Assembly: GCF_011745365.1 (NCBI RefSeq)
Contig: NW_024468909.1
Location: forward strand, 1,178,001 to 1,242,000
Reading direction: 5' to 3'
DNA length: 64,000 nt
Source: Cryphonectria parasitica EP155
Taxonomy: Eukaryota; Ascomycota; Sordariomycetes; Diaporthales; Cryphonectriaceae
Shown: positions 35,175 through 46,561 of the stretch, in pieces
Layout: each line of letters begins with the position of its first letter
Numbering within the stretch: the first letter of the stretch is position 1
The notes under the pieces: generated by a model
The model's database searches: none
Told to the model about the DNA's origin: nothing
Seen by the model: the letters and a program-made list of their open reading frames with translations, nothing else
Made by a program: the position numbers and the translations under genes

Positions 35175-37649
35175 ATGCCTTACACGCCCCCCAGCAAGTC
35201 GCCTGCCTCGTCAGCTCCCACCTCGCCCGAAGCCAGTCGTCGATCATCACTTCAGAGTTCGACAGGAAGCAATCGCCCTTCGTTGCCTCGGTCAGCCTCG
35301 TATCTGACCCGGCACAGGAGAACGCCTTCGGCGGTGGGATCTCACAATGGCCCAATAAACCAGCCCTCACCCGAGGCCACCTCGGATGACCTCAAGAGCC
35401 TGTTCAACACCAGCGTGCGGCAGTCTCCGCCGCCCATCACTGATGCCAAGTCGTTGCCAAAGGGTGCCGTTATCTCGCCACCCGAGTCATCCACATCGAG
35501 TGACGAGGACGATCTCCCCGAGCTTCGTGGCCGGCGCATCGACAACCTGAAGGAGCTGCAGGAGGCCATCAGTCAGATACCTCAGCACCGCGAGGTCTCT
35601 CCAAAGTCGCAAAAGGAGCCCGAAGTTGAGGATGTCATCGTCATGCCCCTGGCCCAAATCCAGAAAATAGGTGAGGCGATGCATCACAGTTTCAGCACTG
35701 GTTCTTTGGACAATCTGGCACCCGCATGGCGGGCATCGCATAACAGATCCGTGTCGGAGGTGCAAATGTCCAAGTCAGCAGAGGCATCAGAGGTCAACTC
35801 TTCAGACGATGAAGATATTCCTCGGAAGCCTCAGATGGTTCGGAAGAAGTCAGGCGAGCTTGTTCGGCCTGCATTGCGACCTGCCTCGCGGCGTCGACCC
35901 TCCAGCATGCCCGGAACTCCCACCTTTTCGAAAGCAGTCCACTTTGATTCTCACCTCGAACACGTCCGCCATTTCCTCCAGGTCGATCGTCCCCTGGCTG
36001 TCAGTGCAGGCTCCTCGCCCGTCGATAACTATGATAGTGACAACGAGTACCCCTTCGGCGTGAATGATAGGCCCGCGAACCGGGGTCCACCCTTTGAGTG
36101 GGAAATCATCATCAACAATTTCCCTGTGGACACCCCTGCCCGCAAGGCTCAACCTGTTCGCCTGGAGCGGGTATGGCTTTCTAATGACCACAAGTTTCTG
36201 ATTGGTTCTGTCGCCGTGGCCAACCTTGCCTTCAACAAGTCTGTGACCTGCCGCTTCACTCTGGACTATTGGAAGACAACATCCGAAGTCAACGCCGAGT
36301 ACATGTGTGAGATCACCCCCCGGATTTCTGAGCAGAGTCACGACAGATTCAACTTCAGCATCAAGCTCTCCGACCTCGCCAACCTGGAGACCAAGACGCT
36401 GTACTTTGCTATCCGGTATAGTGTCAACGGCCAGGAGCACTGGGACAACAACAGTGGCACCAATTTCCAGGTCGATTTCCGCAAGAAGATGCTTCCGCAG
36501 AACGGCAAGAGAGGCGTCATCGGTGCTGCCAACAGACCGGCCAATGGCTTGCCACGGAGCCACAACCGCAGGTCTAACTCGTCTGTGCCGCGGCCTAAGT
36601 CGATGCCCGTCGGCTTCGACGACTTTGGTGATAGTGGAAAGGTCAGCTTCGACCAGTCCATTCACGAGTACCTTGGCGAATCTGCTCCCCCACTCCGCCT
36701 GAAGAACAACAAGTCGACACCGAGCGTTCCCAGCGACAATCTGTCGACTCGCTTGTCAGCACCCAGTGGTCAGGCCTTCGCCAACCGCTACGACTTCGGT
36801 GCCTCGCTCTCAGCCGCGATGCAGGCCGCCAAGGACACCATGGTCAAGCCAGAGTCACGACCGGGCCGCAAGATGGCACCGATCATGACCACTGGCCAGG
36901 CCAAGCCACTGTCCAAGGACGCCAAGCCTGCTGTCGCGAATCAGAGCCCGGCAGCGACCCTCAACACGTTGGCAACTGTTCCTGGTACTGGGTCCCCCGG
37001 AGCAGCGAGCATCGCGTCTTCATCGTACGAGGAAATTGTAAATAAATACTGCTTTGTACGTACCTAAAGATGAGATCTCTCGCTCCCTCAACAACCCAGC
37101 GCCGGCAATGGTCGCGTAAGTTGCAAATTCGGTGACGAGTACTAACACATGATTGTGCAGTTTGGATCCAAGCAGTCCAGCCCGCAGCTTCACGATGGCA
37201 CCATCCAGAGCGGTAAATACGATGGCTCGGACGATGCCTTCACAATCCGAGCCCCGGGTCACAGCTCCGGCCCCAGCCCGAATGGCAGCCCTTTTATCCT
37301 CGGCTCGCTCCAGCGTGCCAATGGACCTCAGCAGCGCCAGAGTTCGTCGGAGTCCAACCCATACTTCCAGCACAATGCTGCTCTGGTGGCCGTAGGAGCC
37401 TCACCCAATGTCTCTCCACTTGGCAATACTATCATCCGGCCGGGCAGCCCCTCTGGTAACCTGCGAGCTTCGACCTCGGTGCTGGGCCAGCCCTCTGGGC
37501 ATTCGGCCTCGCCAGCGCCTATGGTAGGTGGCTTCCAAGCCTTCACTGGTACGTCGCCACATGAGCTTGCGAGTTACAACATGCATGATCGATTTCCGTT
37601 CTTCGGTGGTGCCGACGCTCATGCTGCCACAGCTATTAGGGGCAATTAA
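35175..37649 (+). CDS. Glycogen-targeting regulatory subunit of protein phosphatase 1 (CBM21)
   Basis: Scaffold that brings PP1 to glycogen and glycogen synthase, related to yeast Gac1/Pig proteins. Exons 35175-37055 and 37161-37649 give 789 residues. The start ATG at 35175 begins MPYTPPSKSPASSAPTSP, a Ser/Pro-rich head; the same frame is open further upstream but without homology-like sequence. Residues 253-257 (KAVHF) are a good RVxF-type PP1 docking motif, followed by DSHLEHVRHF. A CBM21 domain spans about residues 305-437 (PPFEWEIIINNFP; VRLERVWLSNDHKFLIGSVAVANLAFNK in two parts; DYWKTTSEV; WDNNSGTNFQVDF). The tail is low-complexity and Ser/Asn/Pro-rich. The 105-bp intron has a strong TACTAAC branch and GTGCAG acceptor. 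It is downstream of the 21-kb gene desert, so it may have an unusually long regulatory region. Confidence 0.9.
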
Positions 37650-39346
37650 CGGTTGACTTGGGGCCATATCCTCGTTGTACATGCGGCGGCCCAACCATCC
37701 ATCCACTGGTGGTGCTGTCCCTCGGTATATGTTGAGCGACTCATGTCAGCAACAATAATTCTCATCATGCATGGTTCTTCCGCCAGGGCCTCGACGACAA
37801 ACACAATATGGACTGCGCGCGTCTTACTTTTCCACGCCTTCTCATCTTTTGACCGGATTGGCGGCATTTTCAACTTGCTGTGGTTCTTTTTTTCCCCTTT
37901 CTTTTTCTCGGCATCTCGGCAATTGGCGTTTGGGATATGAAGCGAGTGATTTTTATCTCGGCATTATCGGACTCAGGCCCAAACAAACACGACTATGGCG
38001 GGCGCTGAAAAAGGGATACGGATGGGAAAATTCGGTGTAACGGTCGGATCCAACTGATCCTCAAAAATGGCGTTTTCGTGGTCTGATACCATAAGGGCTC
38101 GCTGGTGGTCTACTTGTTTTCATCTCTTGTGCTCACTCTCTACTACTTTACTCTGCATCCGGGCTTCTCGACTTTGCTAGCGTTGTTGTTGCTCCTGTAC
38201 TGGTGCAGGGCAGTGTGGCCGGCATTATTCTTGTTTTATCCAGAAATTGGTTGCCTGAAGGGACAGGCAATGGGTGTAGTATGGCACAGTTTATGGCACA
38301 ATTAAAAATTACAAGAACTCTTCATAACTTCTCAGGTGAATATGTGACAACGTACTGCTCTCGTATTTCATTTCATCCCAAGAACTTGTCTAGTCACTCT
38401 TCTTTGGCTCGTCACAGGTACTGCAATTTGAACATATCAAACCGAGCCGGATCAAATCATGATTGAAGACGGGAGGCTAGGTAGGACATAGTCTCAGCAG
38501 TCTCACAGGTGAGTTGAGTCCCGTGTACGCGAGACATAAAACGCTCCACGAAGAAGGGTGGTGTCCAATGCGTATGTAGGACAAACAAGTCATAGACTCT
38601 CGGTCTGCGACGCGGTGTCATGTCCAGTCCCGAGATGTCGAGTTCGTTGTCCATCCTAGATAAGCCAACCTGTTTTTGTGTGCTAAGTGACAATGATTTC
38701 ATGCCTGGTGGTGTGAGAGGATGTGCTCGGCCACTTTGCCCGGTCGAATATTTGGCTTGCTAGCCCACCGGAGAAGGAAAAAGGGTAGACGGATGGAACC
38801 GGCATCGTCGACTCTGGCAAGAAAAAAAAGCGATCTTGACTGCCATCACTACCGGCCGTCGAGGCCACCTCGTAGCGAGATTGAGGGCAGATGATTCTTT
38901 CACCAAGGGGACATGTTATCACATAGCTCTCCAGTATCCTTGCAGGAGCACATAGGGAAGAGGAAGAGAAAGAAGAAGATGACAGGAATAAGCAGACTAA
39001 GCTCTGTATGGAAAGCCGACACGTAATGTCTGTCAGCAACATGCCTGCCTGTCTATCCATTTTCTGTTGCCTAGCCATTTGTGTTGTGACGGTTCCTTCC
39101 TCGGAACGCGTCCTTGAATCTTTGTGTCCTCGGTAAGAGTTGTTTTCGTCGGGTAGGGTTGATGACTTATCGTCCGGTGGTGATACGGTACTACAGTCTG
39201 CCCAACTTCCCCCCCCCCCCCCTTTCCTCCCAACCTCACCAAACCCAACCACAATAATCTTCGGGCATTTCAGAACCCGAATGCACGTGTTCTTCTGGCA
39301 TCCCGTCTGTAGCCCACCTTGAAAAGGATCTATTTTCAAGGCTACA
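37650..39346. other. Intergenic between PP1 subunit and NACHT genes
   Basis: No gene recognised. C14 homopolymer at 39209-39222, about 130 bp upstream of the NACHT start. A long minus-strand open frame here has no protein character (see rejected list). Confidence 0.55.
39209..39222. repeat. C14 homopolymer
   Basis: Uninterrupted run of fourteen C in the promoter region of the NACHT gene. Confidence 0.9.
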
Positions 39347-42300
39347 ATGGGACGTCCCAGCCATCCCGTCGTTACCGACTTTCTTAACCTTACAGGCGAC
39401 TTCATCCACACCCTCTTAGCACAAGGCAAGACGATCACGCCACAGGGACAACAACAAGAAGGAGGTCTCCTTATAATACCATGGACCAGGCAATTCGAAA
39501 ACCAAGTGGAACAGCTCACCACACAATCCTCGCAAAATGAAAAGGATGGACGACGAGGTGAAGGAGGAGGAGAGGTCCCCTCGGTGGACGAGGCGAGGAG
39601 GGCCTGCTGGAAGATTGGACAGGATATCCTGATCCGCCTGCGACGCCAAGAGCAGCAACAGCCTCCGACGGGACGAGGAGGAAGAAGGGACGGTAGTGAT
39701 GCTATCCTCACGCAGACAGACATTCAAGTGCTTGGGAGACGGCTACGCGATATCAGAGAACGCGTGGGTTTGACGACGCAGGCTGGTGATTCAGATAGGT
39801 AGGTTCTTTGCTCGACAGCCAGATCCTTTCCCCCATCTCGATATACATTTGAACCATTCATTATACCCTCTTGTATGATATATGATGCTTACACACAAAA
39901 ACCTCCCCCCTCTCTTTTGGTACAGTATCAGCGCTGCAGAGCTCTCCCATGCGCTGCAGGATGTCCAAGTCGCAGACGCCCGGCCCAACACCACAGGACA
40001 AGAGCACGCCAACGATAAACCAAGCTCACGAAGTGGGCCGCAGAGCGTCGTCACCGCCATGATGGGAGCACCAAGGCCGAAAGTGAGCCAGGGCCTGCTC
40101 CAGGACTTCATCCTCGAGAGCCTGCAATTCAAGTCCATGAACTACCGGGAGCAGGGCATCGCCCAGGCCCATGGGTCCTCGTTCGAGTGGATCTTCAACG
40201 AGAGCAGCGTCGCGGGCCACTCGGCAGCGGCGGGCGGGATGGAGAACCTGAGCTTTCCAAAGTGGCTCTCGACGTCTGAGCTGGGCAATATCTACTGGAG
40301 TAAGGTTGATCTTCACCCCTGGAGGGAGAGAAAGAGAGCTGCTGCAGCGAACTGACTTTGGTTTCTTTCTTCCGCCCTATCAAAAAAGTCACTGGCAAGC
40401 CTGGTTCGGGCAAATCAACCCTCATGCGATACCTCTCCATCCACGCAAACACGATACGCTACCTCCGTACATGGGCGGGCGACTCGGAGCTTATGGTCGC
40501 AGGCTTCTATTTCTGGACCAGCGGGTCTGAAGAGCAGCGATCGCAGACTGGCCTCCTGCGGTCCCTGCTATACCAACTGCTCTCCTCACAGCCCAGCCTG
40601 ATAGCCAAGGTGTTCCCAGAAAAGTGGCAGAAGCTGGGCGCGATGACGACCAAGGATAGGATCGCGACCACGCTCGAATGGACGACGCCTGAGCTAATCG
40701 AGGCATTCAGGTCGTTCCTCGACGCCGAGGTGGAACAGGCCGCCAAGATCTGCCTCTTTGTGGATGGGCTAGACGAGTTCGATGGAGACCATGAGACCAT
40801 CATCCACTTCTTTCGCGATGTGGCCGAGGGGAGGCATGCGTCGCGGGTCAAGCTGTGCCTCTCGTCGCGACCCTGGGAGGTCTTTGAGCGCGCCTTCGAG
40901 TACAAGGTGCCCAACCTGAAACTGCAGGCCTCGACGTCCCAGGACATGCTGCGCTACACTATCGACAGGCTAAGCCAGAATGACAAGGTGCGCCAGGTGA
41001 TGGTCCAGGACCCCGACCTCGCGAGACATCTCGTTCAGACCACCGTCGAGAAGGCAAGTGGGGTCTTCCTCTGGGTGCGGCTGGCGGTGCGAGAACTCCT
41101 GCGCAGGTTCGACAATGACGACAACGCCAGGGTGGCAGACATGCGCGACTGTGTGCTTAGCCTGCCGACCGATCTCGACGAGCTGTTTGAAGTGCTTGTG
41201 TTCAAGAACCAGTCGGAAGCCCAGCTGGCCGAGTCGTCGAGGCTGTTCCGGCTGGTCCGCGCCAGGGAGTTCGTCGCCGATTTCATCAAAGACGACTCGG
41301 CCACCTCCCTGTCGCTCTGGGAGCTTGCATTTGCTCGCAACGGCGAGACAGATGATGCGCTCGTCCTTGAGGGGCGCTCTGTGCAGCAGGAAACCAAGGA
41401 CGCCGTGACACAACGCTGTGTGGACACTCGCGACTGGGCCCTGCGCCGCTCAGTTGGTCTTCTTGACGTGCAGGCGCTGCCCAGAGGTGGGAATGCCTTT
41501 GCTCGGCCGCGATTCGCACAGGACAAGGAGGCGCCTGAGGCCGAGGAGTTCACACAACACCGGGTCACATATCTCCACCGAACTGTCCGCGACTGGCTCA
41601 TTCTCTCCGCCGATAATTGCGTCTGGACCCGGCTGGAGAGTGCAGACAATGGGCAGGCGGCGGACCCGTTCGATCCTCATCTCCGCCTGCTTCGATCGTA
41701 CGTCCTCCAAATGAAGCACCCTGTGGAGGAGCCCGAGCAGCACCGACGTCTGGACGAGTGGTATCCCGGCATTGCACTCGCCTTGTCGCACGCGCGTTAT
41801 GTTATGCACGATCCTGGGTGCTTGGAGACGAGATTCATCAACGAGCTGGAAAAAACCATCTCGTGGTACTGGCGGTCGAAGGGCACGGGATTCAACGACC
41901 ACTGGGCCCGCAACTGTTTCGGCACGTACGAGGAGCGGCTGGGACGCAAGCTTGTGATCCCCTATCCCTTTTTGACTCTCTGCACCAAGTTTGGGCTGCA
42001 ACGATATGTGCTCGAGTCGCTCGATACACTGGCCGAACTCCCTCCTGAATCCCACCTGGAGACGCAAAGTGAGACTGAGCCCGATCCAAGGATAGACCAA
42101 ATCGGCCAGGATGGTGGTCAGGTGGAGGGAACTCCGTTGTTGCACCGAGCCCTAGAGTTCCTATGCTCCCGGCAGAAGACCATCTACCCTCTGTCCACTC
42201 TCTCCTTGGTGCGCGGGCTCCTAGAGTACTCGCACAAGTACCCGTCACACAATCTTCTTACGCCGCTCATCGGAAGTCCGAACCAGGCCTTCAGCTCGAC

Positions 42301-42601
42301 GCTCCTCAAGAGGAAAGATGTCACGCCTTGGATCATGGCCCTCCGGCACGTCAGAGATGCTAAGCGGAGAGGGTGGATTGAACCTTTTGAGACAGACCCG
42401 GCTGGCACCGAAAGGTGGACTTCGATCTTGAGATGTCTGTTGGTCACCGGAGGCGCAGACAGAGGAGCCATCATTAAGAAAGATCAGTGGGATCCCGAGG
42501 TCACTGCAGCAGGGGTGTTGGGACGCGGCGGTCTTCTCGAGTCGTTTGGGGACTTCTGGGTCGAGAACAAGTTGGTACCAATGTTGACCGACGGGGCGTA
42601 G
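39347..42601 (+). CDS. NACHT-domain STAND NTPase (fungal NOD-like receptor type)
   Basis: Signal-transducing NTPase of the group used by fungi in heterokaryon incompatibility and innate-type responses; cytosolic. Exons 39347-39798, 39926-40299 and 40389-42601 join in phase to 1012 residues. The N-terminal 270 residues are helical and charged with no effector domain I can name. FPKWLS then IYW leads into the Walker A loop ITGKPGSGKST (276-286), a sensor-like FYFWTSGSEEQ, Walker B ICLFVDGLDE (396-405) and the SSRP arginine motif (434-437). A YLHRTVRDWL motif in the post-NACHT helical region is characteristic of the fungal DUF7791-type arm. There are no ankyrin, WD40 or TPR repeats, so this is a short-form NLR, or the sensor is the C-terminal 400 residues. 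The start at 39347 (ACAATGG) is plausible, but an extra 5' exon cannot be excluded. Trigger and partner are unknown. Confidence 0.88.
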
Positions 42602-42718
42602 AAAGTCTTAGACGGACGGGTGATGGTGTGTAGCATTACATACAATATAAACATCACTCTTCATAAAAGCTAGACGTGCTAGAAGAAACCCAAAACACCG
42701 CCCATTGATTGTGATAAT

Positions 42719-44647
42719 CTAGTACGCACTACCTCGTCTCGGTACGCTCTCTGAATTATGTCGCTGTCTGCTGCTGCCACGTCTGGACGAGCTCACACTC
42801 TCCCGCCGGCCCTCGCTCCAGATCCGAGTCGTGTGCGAACTCGACCCGCTTAGGTGTCTGGTGTGGGTATTGTTGAAACGGCTCATCGGTATGGATGTCA
42901 TATCCTCCACGGACTCGTCGTCAGCTTCCGATATCAAGAATGTCTCCCGTGCAGAGCGTCGAGGCGTGCCAACCGCGACGCCGACCTGGCTGGGGCGCAG
43001 ACTGCTCCTCGGCGTGTCGTCGTCGGGAAGCCAAAGACATCCGGGTTCGTAGATGGGCCCGAGGCTGGTCTCGGGCTTTCGGATCGAGGAGTGAGACAGC
43101 TGCATAGAAAGAGACCGTGGTCGCTGCGGGGTCCCAGGCGCCGTAAGGCCAGAGATGGATGTGTGTGTGACGCTGCTGTTTTTTGTTGTGGAGAAGGGCA
43201 GCTGAGATTGATGGTGGCTCGCAAGCCTGCTGTTGCCCTTTCGATTTCTCTTTGGGCGCAGGAACTTCGGAACAAAGGTCTGGTACATCTTGCGCTGGAA
43301 GGTTTTCGTTGTGCCAAAGACGACGAAAGCCAAGAGGCTGGGAGATACACCAGAGAGGTAGCCCGTGACGGTCTTCATGGCCCGCGTTGTGGATAGATCG
43401 GGAGCGCTCTCGTTGGCCGCCTCGACGACACGGTCTTTGGCAGACAAGTGAGGATTGATATTGGTCCATTCAAAGACACTGTGATGGTCAGCCATAAGAA
43501 TCCTGGAGTCAACCATTTGAAATGTCTCAAAGAAACCCGAGACTAGTATCGTCTAAGTCTGCAAGAGGGGGCCGTGTGAAGGAAATCAACAAGATGCATA
43601 CCATAGCGTGGCAAAGGCTATGCTGAGCCTCACTACGAGCCACCTGTCAAAGGTTGCGCTCCCAGGTCTGGAATCGGAAAAGGCTCGACTGCGGCGGCTG
43701 TTGAGGGTAGACTTTCTTGTCGTGGACGTCGATTGTGCAGCTTGGCCATACTGCAAAGTTTGCCACGTTTTCAACTGCCACCGACTTTGCAGGTATTTGA
43801 CGAGAATCATGAGAAGGAAGATGCAAGATCCAAACAAGCTGGTGACAACTGCATTTCTCGTCAGCGCGTCCGGCTGGACCTCGACATAGGGGATCTGGGC
43901 GTACGTTGTGCATTCGCAATGACCCCATAGACGGTAAAGCTTCGGTGAGTAAAGTCTAGTTGGAGTAAAATAATGGATATCACACCCAGGACGATAGGTA
44001 CGACTCGTCCAACAATGGACATTGTTCGTTGGATTCGGGGATTCTTTGCCCACCACCCGTAGACGGTCGAAGCTAAAGATAACGAACTGGGATGGCATGT
44101 AAGCCGCGGCAAGATTCGGACGGGGTTCGCATCGGGAGGCTGGAACCTACAAGAAGAAGACAAGGGATGCCTCTACCATGAAGGCGAAAGAACCTACGCA
44201 TACGGTCAAGTCAGTTCACAAGAACGTCCAAGAATGGTGTAAAGATACGCACGAAGATAGGCCAGCGCCAGTTTCAAACCGAAGATCTCGTTCTGATACT
44301 GGACTTCCGCATCGGTCTCATGGGCTTTGCCGTAATGAAATTGCCATGTCATGATATCTCGCCACAGTATATAATCGTATAGCTGTTGTACCAAGCTCGA
44401 GACCGTGGCCAGGAGGGTGAAGTAGGCAATGAAGGCCACATCTGACAAAAGGGGCCATGTGGTTAGCCATGCGCTGCAACAGCAGGACGAATGTTTCCCA
44501 AAGAAAACCCAACTCACAGCCAGTCCTCTCACGGTGAATCCAGATCAGCCAAAGCAAGACACAGTTCACAATCAGACAAAAAAACGAATAGATCAAGCAG
44601 CCGACAGCATCGCCCAGGACGCTGTCAGGAAGCTGAAAGGCTCCCAT
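42719..44647 (-). CDS. Seven-TM receptor-like fungal membrane protein, frame change between TM4 and TM5
   Basis: Predicted plasma-membrane 7-TM protein with a cytosolic C-terminal tail, of an uncharacterised fungal GPCR-like family. Exons are 44647-44518, 44441-44253, 44193-44151, 44086-43602 and 43502-42719. The start is fixed by an in-frame stop four codons upstream. TM1 is GCLIYSFFCLIVNCVLLWLIW, split by intron 1 from TM2 (AFIAYFTLLATVSSLVQQLY); TM3 spans two introns (FAFMVEASLVFFFSLSLAS); TM4 is VVPIVLGVISIILLQL; TM5 is VVTSLFGSCIFLLMILVKYL; TM6 is WLVVRLSIAFATLW; TM7 lies in GVSPSLLAFVVFGTTKTF. The tail is rich in Ser and Arg with likely phosphorylation sites. TM4 and TM5 are in different frames of exon 4 with no convincing intron between them, so the spliced length is off by one base. 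Either a 38- or 89-bp atypical intron, a sequence error or a real frameshift must be present around 43880-43960. Confidence 0.72.
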
Positions 44648-46561
44648 CCCACGCTACTGTCCTGCGGCAAGAGGCATGCTGCAAGACAGGAGCTGGCTAT
44701 AGGGCGCATGAGATTTCAGATGGAAAGGGAGAAACAAGAAGAATTAAGCAAGACCGAGAGAGATGAAAAGCACGCGGCTGAGGAAGAGGAGGGCCCAGAG
44801 CCACGTTTTTCCCTCGTTGGAGACGACCAGGATAATTACACAGTAGTGCAGCTCCGAGGTGATCTCCTTAACTCCTGAGCAGCTTCATGGGCGCCGGAGG
44901 ATTTTCATGGCAGCTCCACGTCCATGGAAGAGAGCCCGCGTGTGGTCTACCCTGGTGCATGCTGCAGATCTGAGTCCACCGTGTTGATACTTTGGGTCAG
45001 CACCTGCAGGGTCCGGTAGGGAGACTATGCCAAGCTGGGGATCCAGAGCGATGCACGATGCAAGTTGAAGTGGTGACGCCCGCAAGAAAAAGAAATTTGC
45101 AGATGAGCCCTGTCCATATAGAGAACGCCAGCCACATCCGAGTTGGGCAAGGCACATGCACAATATGGCTATCTTGCGAAACAGGATTGAGTAATGTGCG
45201 GCTGTGGGCCACGCCGTCCCTCCATCAAACAATTCCAAGCCAGAACCAAACCAGGCCAGGCCAGAGCGTCCGTCATTAGAGTGGATCGAGCAGAGGCAGT
45301 TGGGGCCTCTGTAACAGGGTCCACCACACGTGTGATGGACAGGGTGCTCGTATCCTGTAGCCCACGGCCAGCATGTCGGAACCAAGGCCTTCTCTCCTTC
45401 ATGTCCGCTCGAGGTTTAGACCGTGACTGGGGATGGTGATCCGGCAGTCGAACCGAAATACATCCGCACGTGCTCCGATGCGTGATCCACCAACGGTGGG
45501 TCGCCCCCTCGGCCCACGGACCTATCAAGGCTGTACATAGTACCGACTTGTTGATGTTTAGAACCAAGTTGCAGGTCTGGGACATGAATACGAACATGAG
45601 ACGTAGTAGCGGGCATGGATTCTGAAAGCAATACTGCATTTCCTGAGCCTTGCGTTGACCGTCTCACACATTTGCCGGGTCAGCCGAGTCTGGACGGCCA
45701 CTCGCTGTCGGAGAAGTGAACGACATAAAGCAACCTTTGCGGGACAAAACAGACTGTTCTGGCCTGGTCCATGGTAGTCTGATGAGGTGAGGAGAGAGAA
45801 GGGAGAGGGAAAAGGAGAGTTGGCGAAGATTGCAGTGGATCAGTGGGATTGTTGGGGAAGAAGGGTCGAGGACGTGGTTCAGAGCTCAATTCCTTGCGGG
45901 CAGCTCGGTTAGAATTGCTGAGTCAGACTTGCCGAGTCACAGCTTCCCTTGGCGACTTCCATACTCAATTGAGTACCGATCACTACAATTGTACTATGAT
46001 GGTTATCGATAGGATGGATAGTGGATGAACCCCGCTGCCACAAAAGCGTCCTCAGCGCCTGTAACCTCCCCAAATTATCATCTGAAACAAATCTTGATGC
46101 CCTGTCACTAGCGACCACGTGGGGGCGGCTTCAACTGATAAAGGAGCAAATCAAGACCCCTGCACAAAGAAAGAAAAAAGCATCATCAAAAGGAGAAGAA
46201 GAAGAAAGAAAAGACGCAAAAAAAAGAAGCTCGACTCAGGTGCTGCTATGCATATTATGGTAGTACCATATATGGACCACCCCGTTGTCATATTGCGACA
46301 CTCTAAGTTTACGGCATTGCGACGTTAGAACATTACGAACCGTGCTCAACCAGAGCCAGAAGTGGAGGCTCTGAGGATCCGCGCACAGGATCTTGGGAGG
46401 AGACGGGCAATGGGTCCAAAGGGAGGACTCGTTGTGGAGGATCCCGACTTTGTCCCACTCATCCCGAGAGCATCTGCCCTCTTCAACGCAATCTCAACCA
46501 TCCAGTGTGGCAAAGGAATTGACTTCCTCCTTCCGAGATAAGCTTCAATATTGACGAAGGA
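44648..46561. other. Intergenic, promoters of the 7-TM and P450 genes
   Basis: About 1.9 kb between divergent genes. No coding exon recognised; an A/G-rich stretch lies at 46165-46230. Confidence 0.55.

Noticed and set aside
37101..37116. Possible 16-bp microexon inside the PP1-subunit intron (CCCAG before, GTAAGT after)
   Set aside because: Including it would break the reading frame into the conserved second exon; a single 105-bp intron keeps the phase.
38683..39723. 346-codon minus-strand open frame
   Set aside because: It overlaps the NACHT N-terminus antisense; composition (runs of Ser, Pro, Cys, Arg), no motifs, and no promoter make it a shadow frame.
44429..44878. 149-codon plus-strand ORF with a charged, coiled-coil-like end
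   Set aside because: It runs antisense through exon 1 of the 7-TM gene and its promoter and has no family motif.
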